Source: Anaeromyxobacter dehalogenans 2CP-C (GTDB lineage: Bacteria; Myxococcota; Myxococcia; Myxococcales; Anaeromyxobacteraceae). Taken from it: a stretch of DNA of 64,000 nt. Below are positions 11,275 through 19,954 of the stretch, in pieces. Numbering within the stretch: the first letter of the stretch is position 1; each line of letters starts with the position of its first letter. A model generated the notes under the pieces. It was given only the letters and a program-made list of their open reading frames with translations. It made no database searches and was not told the origin of the DNA. Where the stretch lies: positions 3,632,001 to 3,696,000 of the forward strand of contig NC_007760.1 of the NCBI RefSeq assembly GCF_000013385.1. The letters are read 5' to 3'. The translations under genes were made by a program, and so were the position numbers.

Positions 11275-12978
11275 ATGCGCGCCCGCCGGTCCTCGCTCCT
11301 CCTCGCGCTGCTCGCAGCGCCGCTCCCGGGCACCGCCCTCCCCGCCGCGCAGATCACGATCGTGAACGTCAACGCGCCCGGGGTCGGCTTCAACGACCCG
11401 ACGCCGGCGGCCCCGGTCGGCGGCAACCCCGGCACCACCGTGGGCCAGCAGCGGCTCGTCGCGTTCCAGCACGCCGCCGAGATCTGGGCGGCGTCGCTCG
11501 ACAGCGCGGTCGAGATCCGGATCCAGGCGTCGTTCGTGCCGCTCGCGTGCACGGCCAGCGCCGCCACGCTCGGCTCGGCCGGCGCGATCCAGGTCTTCCG
11601 CGACTTCCCCGGCGCCGGCTTCGAGAACACCTGGTACCACGTCGCGCTCGCCAACAAGCTCGCCCTGGCCGACCTCGCCCCGGGCGACCCGAACACCTCC
11701 GCCGACGACATCCGCGCCCGCTTCAACAGCGAGATCGGCAAGGTCGGGTGCCTCACCGGGACGAGCTGGTACTACGGGCTCGACACCGGGCACGCCGCCA
11801 GCCAGATCAACCTGGTGACCGTGCTGCTGCACGAGTTCGCGCACGGCCTCGGGTTCTCCAGCTTCGCGAACGTCAGCACCGGCGCGTACCTCGTGGGCTT
11901 CGGCGACGTCTACTCGAAGTTCTACTTCGACGGCACCACCGGCATGTTCCGCGACCAGATGACCGACGCCGAGCGGCAGGCGTCCGCCGTCAACCCGCGC
12001 GCGGTGGTCTGGAACGGCCCGCGCGTCACGTTCGCCGCGCCGTCCGTGCTGACCGCCGGGACGCCGCTGCTGCACGTGAACGCCCCGGCGCCCGCCGACT
12101 ACCAGGTCGGCGCGGCCTCGTTCGGCCCGGCGATCGGCTCGCCGGGCATCACGGGCGACGTGGCCCTGGCGACCGACGCGTCGAACCCGACCGGCCCGTC
12201 CCCCACCGACGCGTGCACGGCCATCGACCCCGCCGCGGGCGTCGCGGGCAGGATCGCGCTCGTCGATCGCGGCACCTGCGGCTTCACCGTGAAGGTGAAG
12301 AACGCGCAGGACGCCGGCGCGATCGCCGTCATCGTCGCCGACAACGTGGCGGGCGGGCCGCCCGCCGGGCTGGGCGGGGCGGACCCGTCCATCGTCATCC
12401 CCGCGGTGCGCGTCACGCTCGCCGACGGGAACGCGCTCAAGGCCGCCCTGGCGCAGGGCACCGTCAACGTCACGCTCGGCCTGGATCTCGCGGTGATGGC
12501 CGGGGCGGATCGGGACGGGCAGGTGCTCCTCTACACGCCGAACCCGGTGCAGCCCGGCTCGTCGGTGTCCCACTGGGACACGAGCGCCTCGCCCAACCAG
12601 CTCATGGAGCCGGCCATCAACGGCGACCTGCGGCAGTCGGTGGATCTGCCCCACGACATGACCCGGCCGCTCCTGCGCGACGTGGGCTGGTATCCGGACG
12701 GCGACCTCGACGGCGTCGCCGACGACGCGGGGGACCAGTGCCTCGGCTCGGATCTGCGCGCGAGCGTGATCGTCGGCGGCGAGGACACCGGCGTCGCGAA
12801 CACGCTGTTCACGAACGGCTGCACCGTCGCCGATCTCCTCGGGCGGTGCGACGCCGCCGGGAACCGCGGCGCCGTCCTGAGCTGCGCCGCGCACCTGACC
12901 AAGGCGCTCTCGGACCAGGGCTTCGTCCCGGTCACCAGGATCGGCGCCGTGGAGCGGGCCGCGGCCCGCAACCCGTAG
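11275..12978 (+). CDS. Secreted zinc metalloprotease-like protein with PA domain
   Basis: 567 aa, ATG at 11275 with GGAGGAG about eight bases upstream. Signal peptide in the first 24 residues. Near residue 185 it carries HEFAHGLGF, a HExxHxxGF-type zinc site expected of metzincin-like proteases. Residues about 265-405 contain a protease-associated (PA) domain with the typical TPAAGVAGRIALVDRGTCGF and KVKNAQDAGAIAVIVAD strands inserted after the catalytic region; the segment after it (DLRQSVDLPHDMTRPLLRDVGW) closes the catalytic fold. A Ca-type DGDLDGVADD loop and a Cys-containing C-terminal module (TNGCTVADLLGRC, then SCAAHLTKAL) follow, a tail common in secreted bacterial proteins. Likely an exported protease or adhesin-like binder; peptide substrate unknown. 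Partner of the small secreted protein just upstream. Confidence 0.85.
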   Translation: MRARRSSLLLALLAAPLPGTALPAAQITIVNVNAPGVGFNDPTPAAPVGGNPGTTVGQQRLVAFQHAAEIWAASLDSAVEIRIQASFVPLACTASAATLGSAGAIQVFRDFPGAGFENTWYHVALANKLALADLAPGDPNTSADDIRARFNSEIGKVGCLTGTSWYYGLDTGHAASQINLVTVLLHEFAHGLGFSSFANVSTGAYLVGFGDVYSKFYFDGTTGMFRDQMTDAERQASAVNPRAVVWNGPRVTFAAPSVLTAGTPLLHVNAPAPADYQVGAASFGPAIGSPGITGDVALATDASNPTGPSPTDACTAIDPAAGVAGRIALVDRGTCGFTVKVKNAQDAGAIAVIVADNVAGGPPAGLGGADPSIVIPAVRVTLADGNALKAALAQGTVNVTLGLDLAVMAGADRDGQVLLYTPNPVQPGSSVSHWDTSASPNQLMEPAINGDLRQSVDLPHDMTRPLLRDVGWYPDGDLDGVADDAGDQCLGSDLRASVIVGGEDTGVANTLFTNGCTVADLLGRCDAAGNRGAVLSCAAHLTKALSDQGFVPVTRIGAVERAAARNP

Positions 12979-12987
12979 CGCGGGGGT

Positions 12988-13029
12988 CCGCGTGGCGGGG
13001 CCGGCTGAGCCGCCGGCCTCGCCACGCGG
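12988..13029. terminator. Bidirectional hairpin between convergent genes
   Basis: Two 18-base arms (12988-13005 and 13012-13029) pair perfectly except for one G-U, around the loop TGAGCC. It lies between the protease stop and the convergent DUF2382 gene stop, so it can serve both. There is no strong U-run on either side, so termination strength is uncertain. Confidence 0.7.
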
Positions 13030-13037
13030 TGTCAACC

Positions 13038-13739
13038 CTACGGCAGCTCGTCATCATCCCGCCGCGGCGGGAACGGACCCGGCTCGTCCCCGCGGAGCGG
13101 GCGCGCTCCACCCTCGCCCTCGACGTCCACGCGCTCCTTGCGCAGGTCCTCGTCCGCGGCGCGGTGCTCGGTCACGCGCTCCTTGCGGAGCCGCACCTCC
13201 TCCTTCACCACCGGGCGCTTGCGGATCTCGACCTCCTCCTCGTGCACGGGCACCGAGACGCTGTCCTTCTCGAACGCCCGCTCGCCCGCGCTCATGGCGC
13301 GCTCGCCGGTCGCGGGCGTGCGCTCGACGTGGACCACCTCACGCGTCACCGGGACGTCCACGTGCCTCGTCTCGGTCACCACGTCCTTGCGGAGGCGCAC
13401 CTCGCCCGCATCCCGCTCGCGCTTCACGACGTCGAGCTCCTCCTCGTGCACCGGCACGCGGATGTCCCCGGCGCTCGTGCGCTCGGTGTCCTCGGCACCC
13501 GACACCCCGTAGCTTCCGCTCTCGCGCATCGCGACGAACGCGTCCTTCGTCAGCGCGAGCCGGATCTCGTCCCCCGTGATCTCGGCGATCTCGTCGTACC
13601 GCGCGAGATAGTCCTTCGGGAAGAAGATCCCCTTCTCCACCGTGAAGGTCCGCGCGCCCGTCGCGGCCACCTTGCCGAGCTTCTCCCCGTCGCTGCTGAA
13701 GACGGTCATCCCATCCTGTACGTTCCAGCGGTCGTCCAT
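13038..13739 (-). CDS. PRC-barrel / DUF2382 stress protein
   Basis: 233 aa from ATG at 13739, with GGGAGGGACC in place as ribosome site. Residues about 1-75 form a PRC-barrel-like module (MTVFSSDGEKLGKVAATGAR and the KDYLARYDEIAEI end). Residues about 95-210 are a DUF2382 domain: repeated units of IRVPVHEEELDVVKR, VRLRKDVVTETRHVDVPV and VSVPVHEEEVEIRKR. DUF2382 proteins are known from stress-tolerant bacteria (desiccation, oxidants); the biochemical role is not established. The tail is acidic and Arg-rich. Monocistronic; divergent from the Fur-box gene at 13956. Confidence 0.88.
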   Translation of the reverse strand: MDDRWNVQDGMTVFSSDGEKLGKVAATGARTFTVEKGIFFPKDYLARYDEIAEITGDEIRLALTKDAFVAMRESGSYGVSGAEDTERTSAGDIRVPVHEEELDVVKRERDAGEVRLRKDVVTETRHVDVPVTREVVHVERTPATGERAMSAGERAFEKDSVSVPVHEEEVEIRKRPVVKEEVRLRKERVTEHRAADEDLRKERVDVEGEGGARPLRGDEPGPFPPRRDDDELP

Positions 13740-13919
13740 GGTTGGTCCCTCCCGGCTCGAAACCTGCGTATTGCGCGGGGAGCGGCCTGCCCCGTGGCGC
13801 GAGCCGCGACCGTGCCGGCGACCGCGTGCGCCGTGTTCGCCGCTGGGTCCGCGCCGGCCGGCGACGAGCGGGCCTGGGCGGGTGGTCGCGCCCTGGGGCC
13901 CGGGGGACCGGGCAGGAGG

Positions 13920-13949
13920 TTGACTTCCCTGCTTCCCGCGACGTATCGT
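13920..13949 (+). promoter_or_regulatory. Sigma-70-type promoter, near-leaderless
   Basis: TTGACT (13920-13925) and TATCGT (13944-13949) are separated by 18 bp. The expected start point is about 13955-13957, that is on or next to the first ATG at 13956. The transcript would be leaderless or nearly so, which fits the absence of a ribosome site. The -10 match is moderate; prediction by eye. Confidence 0.5.
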
Positions 13950-13955
13950 CGCCGC

Positions 13956-14525
13956 ATGATGATAATGAGTCGCATTATCGACGCGCCCGGACCGCCGCCG
14001 CCCCCTTCCCCGCGGGCGCTGGACGCCTGCGACCGCTTCCCGGCCCGGCGCGCCTTCGCGGCGCTCGAGCGCGGCGACCCGGCTCCCTCGCCCGAGGGTG
14101 CCCCGCGGCGCATCTGGGAGATCGATCCGTCCACCCTGGCCCTCGTCACCGGAGTGCTGCTCCGCCGCGAGGACGTCGAGGCGCTGCTCGACGGGATCGG
14201 CCATCGGGACCACGCCGGGCTCCGTGAGGACGCGCTCCGCGTCAGGCTCCTCCTGGGCTGCACGAACCCCTGTGCGCTCGCCGAGGCGGTGGAGCACGAT
14301 CTCGCGCAGCGGACGGACGACTTCCGTGCCGCGGTGGAGCGCTGCCCCATGATCCAGCTCGCCGAGTGGTGGTCGCGCGAGCGGGATCGGGCCTCCGGCG
14401 AGGCGCTCGCCGCGCTGCTGTGGCGCCTGGCCTGCGATCCGCGACCGCACCTGGAGCCGCTCGCGTCGAAGATCGGCGGGCACCTCTGCGTCCGGGCCAT
14501 GCAGCTCCTGCGCGACGGCGCCTGA
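13956..14525 (+). CDS. Hypothetical protein behind a Fur-like box
   Basis: 189 aa from ATG at 13956; ATGs at 13959 and 13965 are equally possible and none has a ribosome site. The start region begins MMIMSRIID and is followed by a proline run. The rest is helical and acidic with a central IDPSTLALVTGVLLRREDVE and conserved-looking Cys at LLGCTNPC, ERCPM, LACD and HLCVR. No family is recognised. It is followed 39 bp later by the DUF1858/DUF2249 and DUF438-hemerythrin genes, so it probably belongs to the same iron- or redox-related operon. The four or five Cys could bind metal, but the spacing is not a known motif. Confidence 0.75.
   Translation: MMIMSRIIDAPGPPPPPSPRALDACDRFPARRAFAALERGDPAPSPEGAPRRIWEIDPSTLALVTGVLLRREDVEALLDGIGHRDHAGLREDALRVRLLLGCTNPCALAEAVEHDLAQRTDDFRAAVERCPMIQLAEWWSRERDRASGEALAALLWRLACDPRPHLEPLASKIGGHLCVRAMQLLRDGA
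13961..13979 (+). promoter_or_regulatory. Fur-box-like operator overlapping the start codon
   Basis: GATAATGAGTCGCATTATC: a perfect 7-bp inverted repeat (GATAATG/CATTATC) with a 5-bp spacer. It matches 15 of 19 bases of the classical Fur consensus. It lies just downstream of the predicted -10, inside the first codons, where a bound repressor would block initiation. Regulator identity is inferred from the consensus alone. Confidence 0.6.
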
Positions 14526-14564
14526 GGCGGCGCGGAGCCCGGGGCGGAGCGAGGGAGGAACGAC

Positions 14565-15101
14565 ATGGCCGCGAGGGACGACCGCGCCGCGAACATCACG
14601 CCCGACTCGCGCGTCGGCGAGCTGCTGGAGCGGTGGCCGCAGCTCGAGGAGGTGCTCATCGAGCTGTCGCCGCGGTACCGCGCGCTGAAGAACCCGGTGC
14701 TCCGGCGCACCGTCGCCAAGGTCGCGACGCTTCGCCAGGTCTCGGTCGTGGGCGGCGTTCCCCTCGCCACGCTCATCGAGCGGCTCCGCGCCGCCGCGGG
14801 CCTCGCGCCCCTGGCGGTCTCCGAGGCGGAGGCCGGTGCGCCGGGCGGGCGTCCGGCGTGGGCGGTGGAGCAGGCGGTCACGCGGCGCCACGACGCGCGC
14901 GCCGCGATCGAGGCGGGCGAGCACCCGATGCCGAAGGTGATGGCGGACCTCGCGGCGCTGGGCGAGGCGGACGTCTACGAGCTCGTGACCCCGTTCGTCC
15001 CGGCCCCGCTCGTCGATCTCGCTCGCGAGAAGGGCTTCGCGAGCTTCAGCGTCTCCGAGGGAGACGCGCTGGTGCGCACCTACTTCCGGAGGGCCCGGTG
15101 A
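14565..15101 (+). CDS. DUF1858 + DUF2249 protein
   Basis: 178 aa, ATG at 14565 after GGGAGGAACGAC. The N-terminal 70 residues (ITPDSRVGELLERWPQLEEV, then VLRRTVAKVATLRQVSVVGG and PLATLIERL) are a DUF1858 domain, a small helical fold often fused to hybrid cluster or redox proteins. The C-terminal 60 residues (MPKVMADLAALGEADVYELV, PLVDLAREKGF, then VRTYFRR) look like DUF2249, a TusA-like fold. Such proteins are frequent beside hemerythrin/DUF438 genes and nitrite or nitric oxide metabolism. The last bases overlap the next gene (GTGA), which implies translational coupling. Confidence 0.85.
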   Translation: MAARDDRAANITPDSRVGELLERWPQLEEVLIELSPRYRALKNPVLRRTVAKVATLRQVSVVGGVPLATLIERLRAAAGLAPLAVSEAEAGAPGGRPAWAVEQAVTRRHDARAAIEAGEHPMPKVMADLAALGEADVYELVTPFVPAPLVDLAREKGFASFSVSEGDALVRTYFRRAR

Positions 15102-16363
15102 GCGAGCTCATCAACAACCGCGAGAAGCGCGTCCAGACGCTGAAGGAGATCATCCTCCACCTGCACCGCGGCGAGGCGCCCGCGGCCGTGCGGGGCCGGC
15201 TCGCGGCGCTCATCGCGGACGTGGACGCGAGCGAGGTCGCCGCCATGGAGCAGGAGCTCATGGCGGAGGGCATGTCTCACCAGGAGGTGCAGTCGCTCTG
15301 CGACCTGCACGCGGACGTGCTCCAGGACGTGATGACCCGGCCCGCGACGCCGATGCCGCTCGCGCCGGGGCATCCCGTGCACCAGCTCCGGGCCGAGAAC
15401 CGCGCGCTCGGCGCCGCGGCCCAGACCGCGCGGCAGCGCGTCCGGGAGCTGGCCGCGCTCGCGGACGAGGGACGGTTCGACGCCGAGCGCGTCGAGGCCC
15501 TCCGCGCGTTCGAGGTGCTCTGGGAGGTGGACAGGCACTACCAGCGCAAGGAGCACCTCGTCTTCAGCGTGCTCGAGCGCCACGGCACCACCGGACCGAG
15601 CAAGGTGATGTGGGGGAAGGACGACGAGGTGCGCGACCTGCTGAAGGCCTCGCTCGCCGCGCTGGGCGAGGAGGGCGTCTCGGGCGCGGAGCTGAAGGTG
15701 GTCGCCGAGACGGTGCTCGAGCCCGCGCTCTCCGCGCTCGAGGGCATGATCTACAAGGAGGAGAACATCCTCCTGCCCATGACCCTGGGCCTCTTCACCG
15801 CCGAGGACTGGGGCGAGATCTTCCGCCAGAGCCCGGAGTACGGGTGGTGCCTCGTCCAGCCCGGCACCGGCTACCGGCCGCCCGAGCCGCGGCCCGTGAC
15901 CGACGCCGTGAAGCTCCCCCCTGCGCAGGCGGTGCAGTTCCCGAGCGGCACGCTCTCGTTCGAGCAGCTCCTCGGGCTGTTCCAGGCGCTGCCGGTGGAC
16001 CTCACGTTCGTGGACCGCGACGACCGGGTGGCGTTCTTCAGCGAGGGCCCGGATCGCGTCTTCGCGCGCTCGCGCGCCGTCATCGGCCGCGAGGTGAAGC
16101 ACTGCCACCCGCCGAAGAGCGTCCACGTGGTCGAGCGCATCGTCGAGGACTTCAAGGCGGGGCGCCAGAGCGTGGCGGAGTTCTGGATCGACCTCCACGG
16201 CAGGTTCGTGCACATCCGCTACTTCGCCGTCCGCGACGCGGCGGGCGCGTACCTCGGCACGCTCGAGGTGACGCAGGACCTGACGCGGCTGCGGGCGCTC
16301 GAGGGGGAGCGGCGGCTGCTCGCGTACGACGCAGGGCCGGCTCACGACCCCATCACGCGATAG
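15098..16363 (+). CDS. DUF438 - hemerythrin - PAS protein
   Basis: 421 aa. GTG at 15098 overlaps the upstream TGA by four bases, with GGAGGG just before. Residues 1-70 are DUF438 (KRVQTLKEIILHLHRGEAP and the MSHQEVQSLCDLHADV end). Residues about 85-250 form a hemerythrin-like four-helix bundle with candidate iron ligands in HPVHQL, DRHYQRKEHLVF, ALEGMIYKEENILLP. Residues about 285-400 are a PAS domain (LTFVDRDDRVAFFSEGPDRV, GREVKHCHPPKS, FVHIRYFAVRD). Proteins of this layout are thought to sense oxygen or nitric oxide through the di-iron site. No output domain follows, so it probably acts on the partners upstream. Converges with, and overlaps by 22 bp, the membrane-protein gene on the other strand. 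Confidence 0.9.
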   Translation: MSELINNREKRVQTLKEIILHLHRGEAPAAVRGRLAALIADVDASEVAAMEQELMAEGMSHQEVQSLCDLHADVLQDVMTRPATPMPLAPGHPVHQLRAENRALGAAAQTARQRVRELAALADEGRFDAERVEALRAFEVLWEVDRHYQRKEHLVFSVLERHGTTGPSKVMWGKDDEVRDLLKASLAALGEEGVSGAELKVVAETVLEPALSALEGMIYKEENILLPMTLGLFTAEDWGEIFRQSPEYGWCLVQPGTGYRPPEPRPVTDAVKLPPAQAVQFPSGTLSFEQLLGLFQALPVDLTFVDRDDRVAFFSEGPDRVFARSRAVIGREVKHCHPPKSVHVVERIVEDFKAGRQSVAEFWIDLHGRFVHIRYFAVRDAAGAYLGTLEVTQDLTRLRALEGERRLLAYDAGPAHDPITR

Positions 16364-16824
16364 AACGCGCCCAGGATCCCGCCGAACACGAGGTGCGCGG
16401 CCAGCGTGGTGATGGGCGTCCGGACGCCGTAGTTCAGCGCCAGGAACCCGGGCGGCTCGAGCTGCCGCGTGACGTCGGGCCCCTGCGCCTCGCTCGCCAT
16501 GCGCGGGTGGAGGCCCGGCAGGATCCGCATCCCCGCGGTCAGCACGAACGCGGCGTGCACGAAGCCGATGGCGGCGCCGAGCCAGACCGACGCCCTGCCC
16601 CAGGCCTCGAACGCGGCGACGTACAGGAGCGAGAAGATCCATCCGTTCATCAGGTGCACGCCGAACCCGACGAGCTTCGCGCGGTCGCGGCTCGGCGTGA
16701 GCATCGTCCCGAGCATGTACGGCAGGTTCATGCGGGTGAGCCGGAGCCCCTGGCTCGCCGACATCACCGTCGTGAGCACGACCGTCCCGACGAAGCCCCA
16801 GAGCAGCCAGCTCCCGACGCTCAC
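16342..16824 (-). CDS. Four-TM membrane protein
   Basis: 160 aa; GTG at 16824 overlaps the TGA of the upstream glucoamylase gene by four bases, so the two are coupled. Hydrophobic segments at about 4-22 (WLLWGFVGTVVLTTVMSA), 50-70 (GFGVHLMNGWIFSLLYVAAF), 76-97 (VWLGAAIGFVHAAFVLTAGM) and 134-155 (THLAAHLVFGGILGAFY-like). A conserved-looking HLMNGWIFS, HPRMA and NYG region suggests a small uncharacterised membrane family; I know no function. Link to glucan metabolism is suggested only by the coupling. Confidence 0.8.
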   Translation of the reverse strand: MSVGSWLLWGFVGTVVLTTVMSASQGLRLTRMNLPYMLGTMLTPSRDRAKLVGFGVHLMNGWIFSLLYVAAFEAWGRASVWLGAAIGFVHAAFVLTAGMRILPGLHPRMASEAQGPDVTRQLEPPGFLALNYGVRTPITTLAAHLVFGGILGAFYRVMGS

Positions 16825-18686
16825 GGGCCCACCCCGTCGGCCGCGGGGAGCTCGCGCACCTCGGCGACGGAGGCAGGCGCCTCGCGACGCAGCCGCCGCT
16901 CCAGCGAGAGCGCCGCGTTGATGAGGCCGACGTGCGTGAACGCCTGCGGGAAGTTCCCGACGGCCTCGCCCGTGGCGGGGTCGATCTCCTCCGCGAACAG
17001 CCCGACGTCGTTCGCGAACCCGCACAGCCGCTCGAACGTGGCCTGCGCATCGGCCGCGCTCCCCGCCCCGAGCGCCAGGGTCTCCGCGCCCCAGAAGCAG
17101 CAGATCCCGAACGCGCCCTCGCCGGGCGAGTCGCCGGTGCGGTAGCGGTAGAGGAGGCCCCCGTCCCCCGCGCCGAGCCGCTCGGTGATCCGCCGGTACG
17201 TGGCGCGCATGCGCGGCGCGCCCGCGTCCTCGAACCCGTACCACGGGATGAGGAGCAGCGCCGCGTCGAGGTCCTCGCCGTCGAGCCTCGACGCGTAGCT
17301 GCCGAGCTGCGCGTTCCAGGCCCGCGCCTCGACCTCGGCGCGGATCGCCGCGCGGTTCCGCTCGAACAGGCCCGCCGGCGCGCGCCGCACGTGGCCCTTC
17401 GCGTGCAGCTCGAGCAGGCGGTCCAGGGCGGTCCAGCAGAGGACGCGAGAGTGCGTGTTGTGGGCCGCGCCGGACCGGGGCTCCCAGATCCCGTCGTCCG
17501 GCCGCTGCCAGTTCCGGCAGACGTACTCGCCCAGCGCGGACAGCATCCGCTGGGTCTCCCGGTCGAGCGTGCCGCCGCTGCGGACGAAGTGCGCGACCGC
17601 GTCGATCACCTCACCGTAGACGTCGAGCTGGAGCTGGCCCGCGGCGCCGTTCCCGACGCGAACCGGGCGCGACCCGCGGTAGCCCGCGAGGTGCCCCAGC
17701 GTGCGCTCGGCCGCGGGCTGGTTCCCGTGGACGTCGTAGAGCACCTGGAGCGCCGGCTGGGTGAGGCGCGTCGAGTGCAGGAGCCAGCTCACGAACGCGT
17801 CCGCCTCCTCGCGGAAGCCGAGCCCGAAGAGCGCCCGGACCGTCAGGGCAGCGTCGCGCAGCCAGCAGTACCGGTAGTCCCAGTTGAGATTGCCCCCGAC
17901 CCGCTCCGGGAGCGACGTGGTGGGCGCGGCGACGACCGCGCCGGAGGGCGCGTAGACGAGGAGCCGCAGCGCGAGGGCGCTCCGCACCACCGCCTCGCGC
18001 GCCGGTCCGCCGTAGCGGATCCGCGCCGCCCAGTCGCTCCACCAGCCGACGGTCCGGTCGAGGGCGGCGTGCAGCTCGGCCCCGAGCGGCGGCAGCACCG
18101 CCGGCCACTCGCTCGCGAGCGTGAGCGCGAAGTGACACTCCTCCCCGGTGCGCAGCCGGACCCGCCCGGCCGCGCGCCCGCCCCCGTCGATGCGCAGCGG
18201 CAGCCCGGCGCGCAGCGTGACGAGCCCCGCCCGCGTCTCCATGCGCAGCCCCAGCGCGCGCGCATCGACCAGCCGCGGCGGCTCGCGCCCGTAGCCGGGG
18301 CGCGGCTCGAAGATCGCCTCCAGCTCGACGTCGCCGCGCTCGCAAGCGGCGATGCGCAGGATGGCGTGGTCGGCGAGCAGGAGACGCCGCCGCTCCGGGT
18401 CCGACGCGACGGGCATGAAGTCCGTGACCGAGACCGCCCCCGAGGCCGTCTCGAACCGCGTCTCGAGCACGTTCGTGTCCCCGAGGTAGCGTCGGCTCGT
18501 CCGGAAGGGCTGCGTCGGCGCGACGGTGAAGTGGCCGGCCCCGTCGTCCAGGAGCGCGCCGAGGACGCTCGGGCCGTCGAACCGCGGCCAGCAGAGCCAG
18601 TCGATGCTCCCGCGCCGCGACACGAGCGCCGCCGACCGGCCGTCGCCGATGATGGCGTGATCGTGGATCCGCTCCACCCGCACCAT
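16821..18686 (-). CDS. GH15 glucoamylase-like glycoside hydrolase
   Basis: 621 aa. The frame is open to 19073, but ATG at 18686 gives the family N-terminus (IHDHAIIGDGRSAALVSRRG, then SIDWLCWPRFDGPSVLGALL) and avoids overlap with the opposite VOC gene. The N-terminal 230 residues are the beta-sandwich; the (alpha/alpha)6 barrel follows with GGNLNWDYRYCWLRDA, QLQLDVYGEVIDA, the general acid in DGIWEPRSG and the general base region in FAEEIDPATGEAVGNFPQAF. The family hydrolyses terminal alpha-glucosidic bonds (starch/glycogen dextrins, trehalose in some members). No signal peptide is seen, so it should act in the cytoplasm, for example on glycogen or trehalose. Overlaps the membrane-protein gene downstream. 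Confidence 0.92.
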   Translation of the reverse strand: MVRVERIHDHAIIGDGRSAALVSRRGSIDWLCWPRFDGPSVLGALLDDGAGHFTVAPTQPFRTSRRYLGDTNVLETRFETASGAVSVTDFMPVASDPERRRLLLADHAILRIAACERGDVELEAIFEPRPGYGREPPRLVDARALGLRMETRAGLVTLRAGLPLRIDGGGRAAGRVRLRTGEECHFALTLASEWPAVLPPLGAELHAALDRTVGWWSDWAARIRYGGPAREAVVRSALALRLLVYAPSGAVVAAPTTSLPERVGGNLNWDYRYCWLRDAALTVRALFGLGFREEADAFVSWLLHSTRLTQPALQVLYDVHGNQPAAERTLGHLAGYRGSRPVRVGNGAAGQLQLDVYGEVIDAVAHFVRSGGTLDRETQRMLSALGEYVCRNWQRPDDGIWEPRSGAAHNTHSRVLCWTALDRLLELHAKGHVRRAPAGLFERNRAAIRAEVEARAWNAQLGSYASRLDGEDLDAALLLIPWYGFEDAGAPRMRATYRRITERLGAGDGGLLYRYRTGDSPGEGAFGICCFWGAETLALGAGSAADAQATFERLCGFANDVGLFAEEIDPATGEAVGNFPQAFTHVGLINAALSLERRLRREAPASVAEVRELPAADGVGP

Positions 18687-18896
18687 ACCGTAGTGCCCCC
18701 CGGCGGCTGCCGCCCATGACCGGGCTCGAGGTCTCGCATGGGGCGCGACCGATGAGCGCTTCCCGTTCGCCGGGTCGAATGACGAGCCCCCTTCGAACGG
18801 GTCGTCGTCGGGAGGCCCTTCTTTCACTACCGACCTTGGCGTTTCGACGTCCGCCCTCGCCGGCGGGCGGCAGACGCCCCCAACCGGAGGACGAAC

Positions 18897-19370
18897 ATGG
18901 CCAAGAACACGATCTGTCTCTGGTACGACAAGGACGCCGAGGACGCGGCCCGCTTCTACGCCAAGACCTTCCCCGACAGCGCGGTGGGCCCGATCATCCG
19001 CGCGCCCAGCGACTCTCCCAGCGGCAAGAAGGGCGACGTGCTGGTGGTCGAGTTCACGGTCGCCGGCGTGCACTGCATGGGCCTGAACGGTGGCCCCGCG
19101 TTCAAGCAGACCGAGGCGTTCTCGTTCCAGATCGCGACCGAGGACCAGGCCGAGACCGACCGCTACTGGAACGCGATCGTCGGCAACGGGGGCCAGGAGA
19201 GCGCGTGCGGCTGGTGCAAGGACCGGTGGGGCGTGTCGTGGCAGATCACGCCGCGGGTCCTGATGGAAGCGCTCGAGGCGGGGGGCGAGGAAGCGCGGCG
19301 CGCGTTCGAGGCGATGATGCCGATGACGAAGATCGACGTCGCCAAGATCGAGGCCGCGCGGCGCGGCTGA
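18897..19370 (+). CDS. VOC / PhnB-like family protein
   Basis: 157 aa; ATG at 18897 preceded by GGAGGACGAAC. The sequence (ICLWYDKDAEDAARFYAKTF, PDSAVG, VEFTVAGVHCMGLNGGP, FSFQIATEDQAETDRYWNAI and CGWCKDRWGVSWQITPRVL) fits the 3-demethylubiquinone methyltransferase-like branch of the vicinal oxygen chelate superfamily. Members bind a metal in paired beta-alpha-beta modules, but this branch has no firm activity assigned. First of a cluster of small genes on one strand (VOC, DUF1801, RibD-like, flavin reductase) that often travel together. Confidence 0.9.
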   Translation: MAKNTICLWYDKDAEDAARFYAKTFPDSAVGPIIRAPSDSPSGKKGDVLVVEFTVAGVHCMGLNGGPAFKQTEAFSFQIATEDQAETDRYWNAIVGNGGQESACGWCKDRWGVSWQITPRVLMEALEAGGEEARRAFEAMMPMTKIDVAKIEAARRG

Positions 19371-19398
19371 CCATCTTCCTCACTCCCAGGAGAGCGCA

Positions 19399-19947
19399 AT
19401 GGACAGCAGCGCGGTCGCGAAGAAGGCATCGAAGGCTCGAGGAGCGAAGGCCGCCGGCAAGAAGCTGCCCGCCACGGCGAAGCGGGGCGCCGCGGCGGGC
19501 AAGGGCGGGCGCGCCGCCGCCCGGAAGGCGGGTTCATCCGCGGCCCGGAAGCCGGTCCTGCTCTCGGGCGGCAACCCGCAGATCGCGAAGGCCGACGGCG
19601 ACGCGCCCGTGCAGGCGTACCTGGCGGCGCTGCCGGGCTGGAAGCGCGAGGTCGGCCAGCGCCTCGACGCGCTCATCGCGCGCAACGTGCCCGGGGTGCG
19701 GAAGGCGGTGAGGTGGAACTCGCCCTTCTACGGCATCGAGGGCCAGGGCTGGTTCGTCGGGCTCCACGCGTTCAGCAAGGCGATCAAGGTGACGTTCTTC
19801 AAGGGGACGTCGCTGCGGCCCGTTCCCCCCGGCGGCACGGGCAAGGACGGGCGCTGGATCGACGTCCACGAGGACGATCTCGACGAGGCGCAGCTGGCGG
19901 CCTGGGTGAAGCAGGCGGCGGCCATCCCGGGCTGGGGCAACGTCTGA
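19399..19947 (+). CDS. DUF1801 protein with basic N-terminal extension
   Basis: 182 aa, ATG at 19399 with CAGGAGAG. Residues 1-55 are a Lys/Ala-rich histone-H1-like tail (KKASKARGAKAAGKKLPATA). Residues about 60-180 form the DUF1801 (YdhG-like) domain: VQAYLAALPGWKREVGQRL, VRKAVRWNSPFYGIEGQGWF, HAFSKAIKVTFFKGTSL and the HEDDLDEAQLAAWVKQAA end. The fold is related to frataxin-like iron chaperones; function in bacteria is unsettled. The basic extension is unusual for the domain and suggests DNA association. 28 bp after the VOC gene and 7 bp before the next. Confidence 0.87.
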   Translation: MDSSAVAKKASKARGAKAAGKKLPATAKRGAAAGKGGRAAARKAGSSAARKPVLLSGGNPQIAKADGDAPVQAYLAALPGWKREVGQRLDALIARNVPGVRKAVRWNSPFYGIEGQGWFVGLHAFSKAIKVTFFKGTSLRPVPPGGTGKDGRWIDVHEDDLDEAQLAAWVKQAAAIPGWGNV

Positions 19948-19954
19948 GGACGCG

